From the NCBI RefSeq assembly GCF_000550785.1, contig NZ_CP004350.1, positions 2,026,009-2,090,008 of the forward strand: DNA of 64,000 nucleotides, given 5' to 3'. Source of the stretch: Corynebacterium casei LMG S-19264 (lineage in GTDB: Bacteria > Actinomycetota > Actinomycetes > Mycobacteriales > Mycobacteriaceae). The translations under genes and the position numbers were made by a program. Positions 44,233-54,409 of the stretch are shown here, piece after piece (position 1 is the stretch's first letter; each line of letters opens with the position of its first letter). The notes beneath the pieces are model-generated. The model was not told the DNA's origin. It ran no database searches and saw only the letters and a list, made by a program, of their open reading frames with translations.

Positions 44233-45474
44233 ATGAGTTATGCACTGCCCATCACGCTGCTAATAGTTGGCCTTCTTCTTGGCCTCTTAATTGGCGCAGC
44301 CCTCGGCTGGTTCGCCCACAGCTCCCGCTACCCGTCGCTTTCTTCGGCGCCGGGTACGGGAGCTAAGCCATTGGAGCAGTCCGCGCAGGCAGACCCCGCG
44401 GAACTTTCGATGGCGGTTAACAAGTCAGTCAACCAAACCGTGGCGCAAACTATGGTGCCGCTGGAAAAGGCGATGGACCGGCTTGGCTCGCAGCTCCAAG
44501 AATTGGAAGCGGACCGCGCCACTGCATTTGCGCAGCTTTCTAGCCAAGTGCATTCGATGTCACGTACTTCGACCCGGCTCTCTGACCGCACGGACCAGTT
44601 GGTTACGGCGCTTCGTTCCCCGAATGTGCGTGGCCGGTGGGGTGAGATTCAGCTTGAGCGCGTCGTGGAACTCGGCGGAATGATCAAGCACGTGGACTTT
44701 GAATCTCAAGTAACGGCGTACCTTGGCAATAAAGCCGTCAGGCCTGACTTGGTGGTTAATCTGTCAGCGGAACGCCACATTGTGGTCGATGCAAAGGTGC
44801 CTTTCTCTGCATATCTCGATGCTCTCGAAACCGCAGATCCGGAAGAACACGCGGCCTATCTGCGTCGGCATGCACACATGGTGCGCACCCATGTCCAACA
44901 GCTGTCGCACAAGGACTACATTGAGGCGTTCTCTCCTACTCCAGAGTTTGTAGTTCTTTTCACCCCGGCTGATCCTTTCTTGGATGCTGCGCTTGGCGTG
45001 GACCCAGAACTGTTGGAATTCGCGTTTGAGCGCAACGTAGTAATCGCAACTCCCACCACGCTCTTCGCTTTGCTGCGCACGGTGGCGCTTGGTTGGCGCC
45101 ATGAGGATATTTCGGACAAAGCGCGGGAAGTTCAGAGACTTGGTAGCGAGCTATATTCGCGCTTGAACACGGTGGGTGACCATTACAACAGAGTCGGACG
45201 TAGCTTGGAAAAGGCGGTGGAGGCATTCAATTCAACACTGTCTTCCATGGACTCCCGTGTCATGGTGACCGCACGGCGTTTGTCGGAGATGGATATTCCT
45301 AACCGCACTGATAAACGCCCCACCACATTGTCTCCTGCTACAGCTTCACCGGCCAAGGCCACGCCGCGTGCTGATGCAACGCATGAAGATTCTGACGCGG
45401 ATTCAGCAACACGTACAGCTTCACGTGATGAAGAACCTAGGGACCTATTCGGTAACTATTCGTCCGGTAGTTGA
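44233..45474 (+). CDS. rmuC: DNA recombination protein RmuC
   Basis: About 413 residues from ATG 44233 (an in-frame GTG lies at 44227). One N-terminal membrane segment (LPITLLIVGLLLGLLIGAALGWF) is followed by a coiled-coil region and the RmuC core: RGRWGEIQLERVVELGGMIKHVDFESQV, VVDAKVPFSAYLDALE and VVLFTPADPFLDAAL, ending in GWRHEDISDKAREVQRLGSELYSRL. RmuC limits DNA inversions and has a predicted nuclease fold. The C-terminal 60 residues are low-complexity. The next gene starts within about 36 bp. Confidence 0.92.
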   Translation: MSYALPITLLIVGLLLGLLIGAALGWFAHSSRYPSLSSAPGTGAKPLEQSAQADPAELSMAVNKSVNQTVAQTMVPLEKAMDRLGSQLQELEADRATAFAQLSSQVHSMSRTSTRLSDRTDQLVTALRSPNVRGRWGEIQLERVVELGGMIKHVDFESQVTAYLGNKAVRPDLVVNLSAERHIVVDAKVPFSAYLDALETADPEEHAAYLRRHAHMVRTHVQQLSHKDYIEAFSPTPEFVVLFTPADPFLDAALGVDPELLEFAFERNVVIATPTTLFALLRTVALGWRHEDISDKAREVQRLGSELYSRLNTVGDHYNRVGRSLEKAVEAFNSTLSSMDSRVMVTARRLSEMDIPNRTDKRPTTLSPATASPAKATPRADATHEDSDADSATRTASRDEEPRDLFGNYSSGS

Positions 45475-45509
45475 GGTTTTGGCCAAACTACAAGGTAGAC
45501 TCTCTCACC

Positions 45510-46667
45510 GTGTCCCATGTCAATACCCAATCACACCCAGTAAGTAGCCGTGCCGAAAAGGGCTTCGGCGCGTTGCCCGTGTGGACGAGTATTGCTGTCA
45601 TCGTGGCTGCTCTCGCGACTGGTTTGATCATTTCAACCATCACTACTTCCGTGGGCTGGCCGTTTTTGATCTGCTTTATCCTTGGTGCGGTCGCAGCCAG
45701 TGCGCTGGTCAATGTTCGCGGCCTATTTTTGACCGTCGGATCCATCCCGCTGCTCTTTGGCATCGCCATTTTCTTCACGTCGTGGCTAGTCTCACGCGCC
45801 AGTGCTTCCGAGGGGTCGCCTGCTTTTTCCACCACTATCCTGGTAACCTCGGCGTATCCCTTGTTGGAAGTCTTCCCGTACTTGGCGTTTACGCTGCTAG
45901 CGTGCATCGCTATCGCAATCTTCCGCGTGTACCGGGCAAAGCAGACGGTGACGAGCATCAACTCCAAGGAACAGGTCAGCCGCCGCGCGATGGCGGAATC
46001 TGACCGCCGCAACCGCGAGACCACCTCACGTGCACGTCAAACTACTGAACGCCTCTCTGTGGCCGAGCTGGTTGAACGTAACAAGAAGTCTTCCCGCGCA
46101 CCGCGGCCTGAACCTCGTCGGGGTTCCACCTCTGAGACCCCGGGTGCAGCTGCTGGAGCTTCTGGCGCTGCCGGTATTGCTGGTGGCAGTGCTGCGGCGA
46201 GGCCATCCCGACGTTCGTCGTCGGCGCGCCGCGGCACCGCTGGTGATGTTCGCCGCGTGCCTCGTACGGATGAATCGCGTCGTGGAGGTTCACGCACTAC
46301 TTCTGGCCGTGACGAATCTGCGCGCGGTACCGGTAGCCCTTCGCGCTCTGCGCGTCGCGTAACAGATGCACAGCGCAGCCAAGAGCGCGCTCGTCGCACG
46401 CAGTCCGTTGAGTCCCCACATGCGACCGATGATTCGGTCAATGCAGCTGGCACACAAAGCCCACGTCGCCCCGCCTCACGTCGCCCCGACCCGCTGCGTC
46501 GTGCTGGAGATGTCCGCCGACCTTTGCAAGGAGGTTCAGCGCAAAGCTCGCCATCGGCGCAGCCTTCAGAGCCACAGGTTCGCCGCCCCGAAGCAAAACG
46601 TCCGGAGCAGGCGGATGCGCGCAAGCGCAGCCCCCGTGCCCTGGATGAGGATCTGTACGGCAACTAG
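45510..46667 (+). CDS. DUF6542 membrane protein with Arg/Ser-rich tail
   Basis: About 385 residues from GTG 45510. The N-terminal 150 residues hold four hydrophobic segments (VWTSIAVIVAALATGLIISTI, WPFLICFILGAVAASALV, FLTVGSIPLLFGIAIFFTSWLV, FPYLAFTLLACIAIAIFRVY), the DUF6542 pattern. The remaining 230 residues are rich in Arg, Ser, Pro and Ala (RRNRETTSRARQTTERLSV... GGSAAARPSRRSSSARRG) and look disordered. A TAGACT -10-like hexamer about 9 bases before GTG could give a leaderless message. The role is unknown. Confidence 0.75.
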   Translation: MSHVNTQSHPVSSRAEKGFGALPVWTSIAVIVAALATGLIISTITTSVGWPFLICFILGAVAASALVNVRGLFLTVGSIPLLFGIAIFFTSWLVSRASASEGSPAFSTTILVTSAYPLLEVFPYLAFTLLACIAIAIFRVYRAKQTVTSINSKEQVSRRAMAESDRRNRETTSRARQTTERLSVAELVERNKKSSRAPRPEPRRGSTSETPGAAAGASGAAGIAGGSAAARPSRRSSSARRGTAGDVRRVPRTDESRRGGSRTTSGRDESARGTGSPSRSARRVTDAQRSQERARRTQSVESPHATDDSVNAAGTQSPRRPASRRPDPLRRAGDVRRPLQGGSAQSSPSAQPSEPQVRRPEAKRPEQADARKRSPRALDEDLYGN

Positions 46668-46691
46668 TCTTCGCCGGGTTTAAGGACAAAA

Positions 46692-46742
46692 GAAATCAGC
46701 TCCACTTCCCCAGTTCAAACTGCGGGAGGTGGAGCTGATTTC
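46692..46742. terminator. Bidirectional terminator
   Basis: GAAATCAGCTCCAC and GTGGAGCTGATTTC form a 14-bp perfect outer stem, extended by TTCCC/GGGAG, between the converging DUF6542 and ispH genes. A T-rich AGAGCTTTT follows some 13 bp further on. Confidence 0.75.
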
Positions 46743-46763
46743 GTGGCTGAGAGCTTTTAAAGC

Positions 46764-47717
46764 TTAGGTGCGTGCCGGACGCAGTTCGCGTGGAAGCGAG
46801 AACTGAATGGTCTCGGTCGTGGTGGTTACCTGCTCAACACTGTTGAAGCCACGGTCGTCGAGGAATTCGAGAACCTCGCGAACAAGTAGCTCAGGAACGG
46901 AAGCACCACAGGTGACGCCAACGGTTTCCACGCCGTCGAGCCATTCTTCCTGAATCTCCGATGCGTAGTCCACCAAGTAAGAAGTCTTAGAACCTGCATC
47001 CAGGGCAACCTCAACCAGACGCACGGAGTTCGATGAGTTCGTGGAACCAACAACAATCATCAGGTCACACTTTGGAGCAATAGCCTTCACAGATTCCTGA
47101 CGGTTCTGCGTTGCGTAGCAGATGTCATCTGAAGGTGGGTTTTCCAAATGTGGGAAACGCTTGCGCAGATGGTTAACAATCTCGATGGTTTCATCCACCG
47201 ACAACGTGGTCTGGGACAGCCAAACCAGCTTCTCATTTTCAAGCCACTGTGGAAGCTTGTCCACGCCTTCTACGCCATCCACCAGGTGGGTGACCTCTGG
47301 AGCCTGGCCGGCGGTGCCTTCAACCTCTTCGTGGCCTTCGTGGCCAACAAGAAGGATGTGGTAGCCGTCGCGGTCGAAGCGGTTAGCCTCACGGTGCACC
47401 TTGGTCACCAGTGGGCAGGTCGCGTCCAAAGTCAGCTGTTTGCGTCCTTCAGCTTCCTTGCGCACGGCTGGAGAAATGCCGTGGGCGGAGAATACTAGGT
47501 GTGCGCCCTCTGGAGCTTCGGATGCCTCTTCCACAAAAATGACGCCGCGCTTCGCCAACGATTCAACGACGTATTTGTTGTGAACAATTTGCTTACGCAC
47601 ATAAATTGGTGCGCCGTACTTATTAAGTGCCTTTTCAACTGTCTCAACTGCACGATCCACACCGGCGCAATAGCCGCGGGGTGCCGCCAGGAGAACATTC
47701 TTTCCTGCCTCAGTCAT
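46764..47717 (-). CDS. ispH: 4-hydroxy-3-methylbut-2-enyl diphosphate reductase
   Basis: 317 residues. The Fe-S cluster Cys are in [14 protein letters not shown] (about residue 18), [18 protein letters not shown] (about 103) and [14 protein letters not shown] (about 270), with the catalytic Glu region in [15 protein letters not shown]. It is the last step of the MEP isoprenoid pathway, giving IPP and DMAPP. Starts are divergent from xseA. Complete. Confidence 0.96.
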   Translation of the reverse strand: MTEAGKNVLLAAPRGYCAGVDRAVETVEKALNKYGAPIYVRKQIVHNKYVVESLAKRGVIFVEEASEAPEGAHLVFSAHGISPAVRKEAEGRKQLTLDATCPLVTKVHREANRFDRDGYHILLVGHEGHEEVEGTAGQAPEVTHLVDGVEGVDKLPQWLENEKLVWLSQTTLSVDETIEIVNHLRKRFPHLENPPSDDICYATQNRQESVKAIAPKCDLMIVVGSTNSSNSVRLVEVALDAGSKTSYLVDYASEIQEEWLDGVETVGVTCGASVPELLVREVLEFLDDRGFNSVEQVTTTTETIQFSLPRELRPART

Positions 47718-47802
47718 GCCCCCAGACTATCTCAGGTGCACGTATAACAATAGACTGGGTGACTATGCACGAGAGTCGGCAAGTAAATCGGGGAGGTCAC
47801 AC

Positions 47803-49044
47803 ATGACGCAATCCGTAAATTCCCCTGAGTCACCATGGCCAGTTGGCAAGGTAAATGACCAGGTCAAGGGGTGGATTGAGAAGCTAGGTTTCTTGTGGGT
47901 TGAGGGCCAGTTGACGCAGATCAACGTCAAGCCGACCTGGAAGTTGTCCTATCTGACGCTGCGCGATGTGGAGCAGCAGAAGTCGGTTCAGTTGACGTGT
48001 CCTACAGATCTGGTGCGCAATTTGCCCACTCCATTGAAGGACGGCGACCGAGTGGTGGTCTACGGCAAGCCCGCGTTTTATGCCGGGCGCGCAACGTTTA
48101 GTTTGTGGACTACCGATATCCGCCATGTCGGAATCGGTGAGCTTTTGGCGCGCATTGAGGCATTGCGCAAGCAGTTGACGGCTGAGGGTTTAACGGACCC
48201 GGCGCGCAAGAAGCCGTTGCCGTTTTTGCCCAAGAAGGTTGGGTTGATTACTGGCCGCGGTTCGGCTGCGGAGCGCGATGTGCTTGCCGTGTCGCAGGAT
48301 CGTTGGCCAGCGGTGCAGTTTCGGGTTATTAACACAGCGGTTCAGGGTACCGGCACCGTCGCACAGGTTGTTGATGCATTGCAGCTTCTCGATGCCGACC
48401 CGGAGGTCGATGTCATCATCATCGCCCGCGGAGGCGGCTCGGTAGAAGACCTTCTCCCCTTCTCTGAGGAAGCATTGCAGCGTGCTGTCGCTGCCGCAAA
48501 CACTCCGGTAGTCTCTGCGATTGGGCACGAGCCGGATAACCCAGTTCTGGACAATATCGCGGACGTTCGCGCCGCCACGCCTACCGATGCTGCCAAGCGC
48601 GTTGTTCCCGATGTCGCCTTGGAATATGACCGCATCGCAGAGGCACGCCAGCGCATGGCTGCAGCATTGCGCGGCTGGGTTGAGCGTGAGCGCCGCGGAC
48701 TTGCGCAGTTGCGCTCGCGTCCCGTGCTGGCTGATCCCATGCGCCCGATTACTGTGCAGCGTGAAGAGCTGCAACGCCTGCAGCAAACGATGCGCCGCGA
48801 CATCCAGATCATGCTCGAGCGTGAAACCACACGCGTTTCAGCGCTGCGTTCGCAGGTGAGCGCTTTGGGCCCTGCGGCCACACTCGCGCGTGGTTATTCT
48901 GTGGTCCAGGTTCTGCCACGTGATGGCAGCGATGCCGAGGTGGTCACCAGCTACCAGCAGGCACCACCGGGCGCGCAGATTCGCGTCCGTGTTGGCGATG
49001 GCTCGCTGTCCGCTGCGGTGTTGGGCTCCGGCCCTTCGGATTAA
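47803..49044 (+). CDS. xseA: Exodeoxyribonuclease VII large subunit
   Basis: 413 residues from ATG 47803 with GGGAGGT 5 bases upstream. The N-terminal OB fold is [30 protein letters not shown]. The catalytic region has [63 protein letters not shown] and [11 protein letters not shown] long coiled-coil part follows. Forms ExoVII with the small subunit 44 bp downstream and degrades single-stranded DNA from both ends. Confidence 0.95.
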   Translation: MTQSVNSPESPWPVGKVNDQVKGWIEKLGFLWVEGQLTQINVKPTWKLSYLTLRDVEQQKSVQLTCPTDLVRNLPTPLKDGDRVVVYGKPAFYAGRATFSLWTTDIRHVGIGELLARIEALRKQLTAEGLTDPARKKPLPFLPKKVGLITGRGSAAERDVLAVSQDRWPAVQFRVINTAVQGTGTVAQVVDALQLLDADPEVDVIIIARGGGSVEDLLPFSEEALQRAVAAANTPVVSAIGHEPDNPVLDNIADVRAATPTDAAKRVVPDVALEYDRIAEARQRMAAALRGWVERERRGLAQLRSRPVLADPMRPITVQREELQRLQQTMRRDIQIMLERETTRVSALRSQVSALGPAATLARGYSVVQVLPRDGSDAEVVTSYQQAPPGAQIRVRVGDGSLSAAVLGSGPSD

Positions 49045-49088
49045 CTACACTTTTTAAACAACATTTCTTCTTTAAGAGAAAGACAATC

Positions 49089-49385
49089 ATGGCTACTGAT
49101 TCTTTTGGCACTGGCACTCCTGGTGAGGACGCCTTCCCCGCCATCGACACATTGACTTATGAACAGGCGCGCGACGAGCTCATCGAAACCGTCAAGATTT
49201 TAGAGCTCGGCCAGATGAGCCTCGACGAATCACTGAAATACTGGGAGCGCGGCGAAGCCCTTGCCAAGGTCTGCGAGAACCACCTCGATGGCGCATCCAA
49301 GCGCGTCGAAGATGCACTCAATGCCCGCGCTGACTCCGCCGAATCCACCGGCCAGCCTGACTCCTCCGATTACGACGAAGACTAG
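49089..49385 (+). CDS. xseB: Exodeoxyribonuclease VII small subunit
   Basis: 98 residues. The conserved helix pair reads [55 protein letters not shown]- and C-terminal tails are acidic. AGAGAAAG precedes the ATG. In operon with xseA; the following hypothetical gene lies 27 bp on. Confidence 0.93.
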   Translation: MATDSFGTGTPGEDAFPAIDTLTYEQARDELIETVKILELGQMSLDESLKYWERGEALAKVCENHLDGASKRVEDALNARADSAESTGQPDSSDYDED

Positions 49386-49412
49386 TTAGAACCGAAAGGA
49401 ACCGCATCCCCC

Positions 49413-49796
49413 ATGCAGATCTTTGCTTACCCAGGTGACCGCGTAGATTTCATCTCCAAAACGGCTTCTGCCGGCGCATTAGAATTTGGTGACCCAGTGG
49501 GTCTCATCGAGGAATTCTTTGGCCCCGCGCACACCAAGACCACCTCGGCGAATGAGGAAGGCCACCAAGAGCTGACGTATTACAACGGTTCGTTGCGCTT
49601 CGAGTTCAGCGTTGGCAAGCTCAGCGCTATCACCATTGAGCCTGGGTTGTCGAAGGAGAAGATTGAAATCTTCGTCGACCGCGAGCGCGTCTCCGGCCCT
49701 GCTGCTGAAGCAGCTCAGGACAAGACCACCCAGGTGGGCGTGGAAGCTCACTACGGTGAGGTGCTTGAAAAGATTCGCCTCACCCGCAAAAAGTAG
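49413..49796 (+). CDS. Hypothetical protein following xseB
   Basis: 127 residues (QIFAYPGDRVDFISKTASAGALEFGDPVGLIEEFFGPAHTKT). The text is plausible for a soluble alpha/beta protein and includes a basic C-terminus (EVLEKIRLTRKK). No family is recognised. It lies 27 bp after xseB with AAAGGAACC upstream of its ATG, so it is likely part of that operon. Confidence 0.65.
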   Translation: MQIFAYPGDRVDFISKTASAGALEFGDPVGLIEEFFGPAHTKTTSANEEGHQELTYYNGSLRFEFSVGKLSAITIEPGLSKEKIEIFVDRERVSGPAAEAAQDKTTQVGVEAHYGEVLEKIRLTRKK

Positions 49797-49827
49797 CGAA
49801 TTCTCAACGGATTCGCTGGAAATCGAG

Positions 49828-49888
49828 GGTTAGTTAGCGAGTTCGCTACCAATCCGGTTCGTTAGGCTAGGAATCTAGCTAACTAACC
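49828..49888. terminator. Inverted repeat between converging genes
   Basis: GGTTAGTTAGC (49828-49838) and GCTAACTAACC (49878-49888) form a perfect 11-bp stem with a 39-base loop. The right arm holds the stop of the DUF4245 gene. The long loop makes function uncertain; a bidirectional terminator or remnant palindrome is possible. Confidence 0.4.
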
Positions 49889-50458
49889 GATTTCTACTGG
49901 GTCCACAGCCAAGAACGCGCGGACTAGCTCCGTAAATTCTTCCTCGGATGCAGTACCGGAGAGCAGCACGCGTTCATCTTCCATATCGAAGGCCCACACG
50001 TCGCGCACATTGCGCTCTTCCGTGGAGGCCACGATGACATCCTTGCCGTCGATATTGATTGTTTCTGTTTCTTCGCGGAAGTGCTCGTCAAAGCCCGCCA
50101 ATGCATCGTCAAGCGAAACTTGCGTCTGCCACGACGACAAATAACCTTCTTGCGGCGTAACCCAGCCGACTACCGATGATGGCGACTGCGCAACCGATGC
50201 CCGGCGCGCCGAGTTGGCTACCCAATCTTCTGGAACATCCGGAATACGAATGGCTGCACCTTGCGCGGCGCGTGCCTCAAGGTCCAAGAATGCCTCACCA
50301 TCGACCTCGCGAACAGCTGAAAGATCAGAAGTCTCCGGGTTGATGGTGCACAATCCTGTGCCGCCCACCACCGCTAGCATTCCGACAACAATCACCCCGA
50401 GGGACAGCATCATGTCCCTACCGTTCTCGAAAATCTTTGGTTTATCTTCGCCAGCCAT
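49883..50458 (-). CDS. DUF4245 domain-containing membrane-anchored protein
   Basis: 191 residues. A basic N-terminus (AGEDKPKIFENGRDMMLSLGVIVVGMLAVVGGTGLC) gives one membrane anchor, followed by an exported domain with IRIPDVPEDWVANSARR, VGWVTPQEGYLSSWQ and RVLLSGTASEEEFTELV, typical of DUF4245. It is next to the glpX gene in many actinobacteria, as here (divergent). Function unknown. Confidence 0.85.
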   Translation of the reverse strand: MAGEDKPKIFENGRDMMLSLGVIVVGMLAVVGGTGLCTINPETSDLSAVREVDGEAFLDLEARAAQGAAIRIPDVPEDWVANSARRASVAQSPSSVVGWVTPQEGYLSSWQTQVSLDDALAGFDEHFREETETINIDGKDVIVASTEERNVRDVWAFDMEDERVLLSGTASEEEFTELVRAFLAVDPVEIG

Positions 50459-50730
50459 GCGCTTTAGTATCGCACGGCTTGAAAGAAATAGTTAACCCGC
50501 GTGGCGAGGAATACAAGCCGAACGCAGGCGAAGTATGGGCAAAGTACACCGCGGCAGGGCCTAGTGTGGCAAAGTCTTCCCTCTTTCGGGGGACTATCCG
50601 GGAATGTTTGCCTAAGGAAACATGGAATAATGGTCGTGCGAGTGGGCATACTTGATATGCCGGCGCTGATAGGGCCTAGCTCTGCGGCGCACGCTATACC
50701 TATTAAACATTGAGGAAGGCCTTCTAACCG

Positions 50731-51747
50731 ATGACAAATAAAGCTGGAACTCCTGAACTTCCAGACCGCAACCTGGCTATGGAGCTGGTGCGTGTAACCG
50801 AAGCTGCAGCTCTCGCTTCCGGCCGTTGGGTAGGCCGTGGCAAGAAGAACGAAGGCGACGGTGCGGCCGTAGACGCTATGCGCCAACTCATTAACTCCGT
50901 ATCCATGGATGGCGTAGTTGTCATCGGCGAAGGCGAAAAAGACGAAGCCCCAATGCTCTACAACGGCGAAAACGTGGGCACCGGCGTGGGCGCCGCCATG
51001 GATATCGCGGTTGACCCAGTTGACGGCACCCGCTTGATGGCGGAAGGTCGCCCGAACGCGATTTCCGTTATCGCTGCGGCCGAGCGCGGCACCATGTACG
51101 ACCCATCCGCTGTGTTCTACATGAACAAGCTGGTCGTCGGCCCAGAAGCTGTGGGCAAGGTGGATATCACCAAGCCTATCGCCTACAACATCGAAGCTGT
51201 GGCTAAGGCCAAGGGCATCAAGGCTGAAGAAGTCACCGTTGTTGTTCTTGACCGTCCACGCCACGACCAGCTCATCGAAGACATCCGTGAAGCAGGCGCC
51301 AAAGTACGCCTCATCATGGACGGCGACGTTGCTGGCGCTATTGCCACCGCGCAGGATTCCAACTCCATTGACCTGCTCATGGGTATCGGCGGCACCCCAG
51401 AAGGAATCGTTACCGCTTGTGCCATGAAGTGCATGGGCGGCGAAATCCAGGGGATGCTGTGGCCAAAGGATGAAGAAGAAGCAGAACGCGCTCGCGCTGC
51501 CGGCCACGACCTGGACCGCGTGCTCTACACCAACGACCTGGTCACTTCCGATAACTGCTACTTCGCAGCAACCGGCGTTACCAACGGTGACATGCTGCGC
51601 GGCGTTTCCTACCGCGCGAACTCCGCCACTACCCGCTCTTTGGTGATGCGCTCCAAGTCCGGCACCGTCCGCTACATCGACTCCATTCACCAGCTGTCCA
51701 AGCTGCAGGAGTACTCCGTAGTCGACTACTCGGATCCAGCAGAATAA
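50731..51747 (+). CDS. glpX: Class II fructose-1,6-bisphosphatase
   Basis: 338 residues. The metal and phosphate site is in [18 protein letters not shown] (about 70-87) and [16 protein letters not shown] (about 91-106), with [20 protein letters not shown] and [19 protein letters not shown], the GlpX hallmarks. It releases phosphate from fructose-1,6-bisphosphate in gluconeogenesis and is the only such enzyme in corynebacteria. The 270 bp upstream hold a promoter that I could not place exactly. Confidence 0.95.
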   Translation: MTNKAGTPELPDRNLAMELVRVTEAAALASGRWVGRGKKNEGDGAAVDAMRQLINSVSMDGVVVIGEGEKDEAPMLYNGENVGTGVGAAMDIAVDPVDGTRLMAEGRPNAISVIAAAERGTMYDPSAVFYMNKLVVGPEAVGKVDITKPIAYNIEAVAKAKGIKAEEVTVVVLDRPRHDQLIEDIREAGAKVRLIMDGDVAGAIATAQDSNSIDLLMGIGGTPEGIVTACAMKCMGGEIQGMLWPKDEEEAERARAAGHDLDRVLYTNDLVTSDNCYFAATGVTNGDMLRGVSYRANSATTRSLVMRSKSGTVRYIDSIHQLSKLQEYSVVDYSDPAE

Positions 51748-51912
51748 GCCTTAGCTAAGCTTAGACCACGAGTGCGTACCACATGTGGCGGCGCGCACGA
51801 GAAAAATTAGCCATACTAGAAGGCGTACAGCCTTGCCCGGTCGCGCGATACATGCGTGCCGGGTAAATGACAGTTAAACAGATTTAATCTCTCTACAAAG
51901 AAGGTGGATTTC

Positions 51913-53313
51913 ATGACTGAATACCGCATTGAGCATGACACGATGGGCGAAGTACAGGTTCCTAAGGACGCACTGTGGCGCGCACAAACTCAGCGTGCTG
52001 TTGAAAACTTCCCAATCTCCGGCCGCGGCCTGGAGTCTGCTCAGATCCGCGCGATGGGTCTTCTCAAGGCTGCATGTGCACAGGTCAACAAGGATTCCGG
52101 CGCACTCGACGGCGAGATCGCTGACGCCATCATCGCTGCTGGTAAGGAAATCGCTACCGGTAAGTACGACGCAGAATTTCCTATCGATGTTTTCCAGACC
52201 GGCTCCGGTACTTCCTCGAACATGAACACCAACGAGGTTATCGCTTCCATCGCTAAGCAAAATGGCGTCGAGCTGCACCCAAATGACCACGTGAACATGG
52301 GCCAGTCCTCCAACGACACCTTCCCAACCGCAACCCACGTTGCTGCCACCGAAGCTGCTGTCAACGACCTCATCCCAGGCCTGAAGGTCCTGCACGAGTC
52401 CCTGTCCAAGAAGGCTACTGAGTGGAAGGCTGTTGTTAAGTCCGGCCGCACCCACCTGATGGATGCTGTTCCAGTAACCCTGGGCCAAGAATTCTCCGGC
52501 TACGCACGCCAGTTTGAGCTCGGCATCGAGCGCATCGAAGCTACCCTCCCTCGCCTCGGCGAGCTCGCAATCGGCGGCACCGCTGCTGGTACCGGCCTGA
52601 ACACCTCCGCTGACTTCGGCGCGAAGGTCACCGAAGAGCTCAAGAAGCTCACCGGCGTGAACGAACTGTCGGAGGCAAAGAACCACTTCGAGGCGCAGGC
52701 AAACCGCGACGCCCTCGTTGAGTTCTCCGGCGCAATGCGCGTTGTTGCAGTCTCCCTCTACAAGATGGCCAACGACATCCGCCTGATGGGCTCCGGCCCA
52801 CTGACCGGTTTCGCGGAGATTCACCTGCCAGACCTGCAGCCAGGCTCTTCCATCATGCCAGGCAAGGTCAACCCAGTTCTGTGTGAGACCGCGACCCAGG
52901 TTTCCGCACAGGTCATTGGCAACGATGCTGCTATCGCTTTCGGCGGCACCCAGGGCCAGTTCGAGCTCAACGTGTTCATCCCAATGATGGCACGCAACGT
53001 GCTCGAGTCCTCCCGCCTGCTGGCCAACACCGCACGCGTTTTCGCAGAGCGTCTTGTCGATGGCATCGAGCCAAACGCCGAGCGCATGAAGACCTTCGCT
53101 GAGTCTTCTCCATCCATCGTGACCCCACTGAACTCTGCAATCGGCTACGAGAATGCAGCCAAGGTGGCTAAGCACGCTCTGGCTGAGGGCATCACCATCC
53201 GCGAAGCTGTTATTAACCTCGGCTTTGTTGACGGCGACAAGCTCACCGAAGAAGAGCTGGACAAGCGCCTCGATGTTCTGGCCATGGCCAACACCGACCG
53301 CGACAACTTCTAA
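51913..53313 (+). CDS. fum: Class II fumarate hydratase
   Basis: 466 residues from ATG 51913, with AAGGTGG 5 bases upstream (an in-frame GTG at 51904 is less likely). Signatures are [53 protein letters not shown] and [15 protein letters not shown]. It interconverts fumarate and malate in the TCA cycle and contains no Fe-S cluster. Strong codon bias (many C-ending codons) indicates high expression. A strong terminator follows at 53339. Confidence 0.96.
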   Translation: MTEYRIEHDTMGEVQVPKDALWRAQTQRAVENFPISGRGLESAQIRAMGLLKAACAQVNKDSGALDGEIADAIIAAGKEIATGKYDAEFPIDVFQTGSGTSSNMNTNEVIASIAKQNGVELHPNDHVNMGQSSNDTFPTATHVAATEAAVNDLIPGLKVLHESLSKKATEWKAVVKSGRTHLMDAVPVTLGQEFSGYARQFELGIERIEATLPRLGELAIGGTAAGTGLNTSADFGAKVTEELKKLTGVNELSEAKNHFEAQANRDALVEFSGAMRVVAVSLYKMANDIRLMGSGPLTGFAEIHLPDLQPGSSIMPGKVNPVLCETATQVSAQVIGNDAAIAFGGTQGQFELNVFIPMMARNVLESSRLLANTARVFAERLVDGIEPNAERMKTFAESSPSIVTPLNSAIGYENAAKVAKHALAEGITIREAVINLGFVDGDKLTEEELDKRLDVLAMANTDRDNF

Positions 53314-53338
53314 GCCTCACCTCTTCGCTTAGATTCCC

Positions 53339-53379
53339 AAAGGAGCGCCCTCCGCATTACGCGGGTGGCGCTCCTTTTT
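53339..53379 (+). terminator. Rho-independent terminator of fum
   Basis: AAAGGAGCGCC and GGCGCTCCTTT form an 11-bp stem, closed by T residues (CTCCTTTTTC). Confidence 0.88.
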
Positions 53380-53453
53380 CATGCCCTCATGCCCTCACTC
53401 CCTCAAGACCCTTCGCCCGGCAACCCTCCCTGCCTTTGAGCCACCCATGTCCC

Positions 53454-53650
53454 CTTCGCGCTCACCACAAACCGCCGCCTCGCCAGAAGCCCTGCGCCCG
53501 TGAGCGCGAAAGGTACACCGGGCCCAAAGCGGGCATCGCAAAGCACTACAACCTAGCGGCCCAACATCCCTTACTGCCGGGTGTGCGCTTCGCGCTCACC
53601 GCAAACCACCGCCTCGCCAGAAGCCCTGCGCCCGTGAGCGCGAAGGGTAC
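53454..53650. repeat. Two copies of a hairpin-containing repeat, 134 bp apart
   Basis: Copy 1 is 53454-53515 and copy 2 is 53588-53650. Each begins CTTCGCGCTCACC and contains TTCGCGCTCAC / GTGAGCGCGAA arms (53455-53465 with 53500-53510; 53589-53599 with 53634-53644), separated by GCCTCGCCAGAAGCCCTGCG. The copies differ at about three bases. They occupy the 377-bp gap between fum and the next gene and resemble a small REP- or MITE-like element. Confidence 0.75.
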
Positions 53651-53690
53651 GCGGCGGGTGTCGCCGGGGTGAGTGGCTAAGATTGCTGCC

Positions 53691-54314
53691 ATGCCTGAAA
53701 ACACACCGGAGTCGCAGAAGCATGTTCTTTCCAACCAGGAGCGGGTAGAGCGAGCAGAGCAAAGTACGCAGAATTCTTTTGAGCAATACAGCGGCTCAAA
53801 GACAACGGACCGGTGGATGTGGATTGTTGGTGTGGTCGTCGTGGTGCTTGCGGTGGCCGCAGCGCTTTTCGCGTGGATTCGTTCTAATGCTGAGCCGAAT
53901 GCGCAGCCGGTAGTTGACCGTGCGGTGGTCGATGTTGACTCATCGGCGCCGGTGGAGATTCTCAATGGCGGATATGTCGGCACGTTTGCGGGTGAGTTCA
54001 ATGCCAGTCCGGAGAATACGTGGGACGGAGTTATTTCCTTTGCTGGTGAAACTGCAGTGTTGGTCTATCCGACCACGGGCTGCCAGGCGCTGTTGACGCT
54101 CATGGAGACTGATGGCGCCGAGGAAGGCGTCGCGGCATATGACACGCAGGCACTAAACAACAAATGCGTGACTGATGGTTTTTGGAAGTTTGAAGAGGAC
54201 TCGGGGCAGATTTCGGCGCAGTACTTTGAAACCAATGAGGCGGGCGACGAAGAACTTAAGGCCGCGGCAACGCTGACGCGCGACATCGATGAGCTAGTTG
54301 TGGCGCCAGAATAG
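53691..54314 (+). CDS. Membrane-anchored exported protein of unknown function
   Basis: About 207 residues from ATG 53691 (an in-frame GTG lies at 53673). After a charged cytoplasmic N-terminus there is one membrane segment (RWMWIVGVVVVVLAVAAALFAWI), then an exported domain, VEILNGGYVGTFAGEFNASPENTWDGVISFAGETAVLVYPTTGC, containing two Cys. The C-terminus is acidic. No family is recognised. It precedes the TetR gene by about 90 bp with its own promoter region. Confidence 0.7.
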   Translation: MPENTPESQKHVLSNQERVERAEQSTQNSFEQYSGSKTTDRWMWIVGVVVVVLAVAAALFAWIRSNAEPNAQPVVDRAVVDVDSSAPVEILNGGYVGTFAGEFNASPENTWDGVISFAGETAVLVYPTTGCQALLTLMETDGAEEGVAAYDTQALNNKCVTDGFWKFEEDSGQISAQYFETNEAGDEELKAAATLTRDIDELVVAPE

Positions 54315-54360
54315 TGATTTAAAGCATGAAGTAATTCGCCGATATATAACTTCACAAGGA

Positions 54361-54409
54361 TTGCACTTGGTGCAAACTTGCACGGCGTGTAATGTTGCAT
54401 GGTATGCAA
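54361..54409. promoter_or_regulatory. Twin TetR-type operators at the efflux operon
   Basis: TTGCAC-TTG-GTGCAA (54361-54375) and TTGCAT-GGT-ATGCAA (54395-54409) are perfect inverted repeats with the same 6-3-6 design, 34 bp apart. TGTAAT (54388-54393) is a -10 candidate between them. The second covers the regulator start codon at 54404. Confidence 0.68.

Noticed and set aside
50464..51690. Minus-strand ORF of 408 codons opposite glpX
   Set aside because: Antisense shadow of glpX; repetitive His/Val/Gly text with no family match.
51874..53175. Long minus-strand ORF of 433 codons opposite fum
   Set aside because: Antisense shadow of a highly codon-biased gene; text rich in Val/Gly/Trp without any motif.
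53454..53650. Two repeats as a CRISPR or riboswitch
   Set aside because: Only two copies, each self-complementary, with no cas genes and no gene directly downstream in a riboswitch position.
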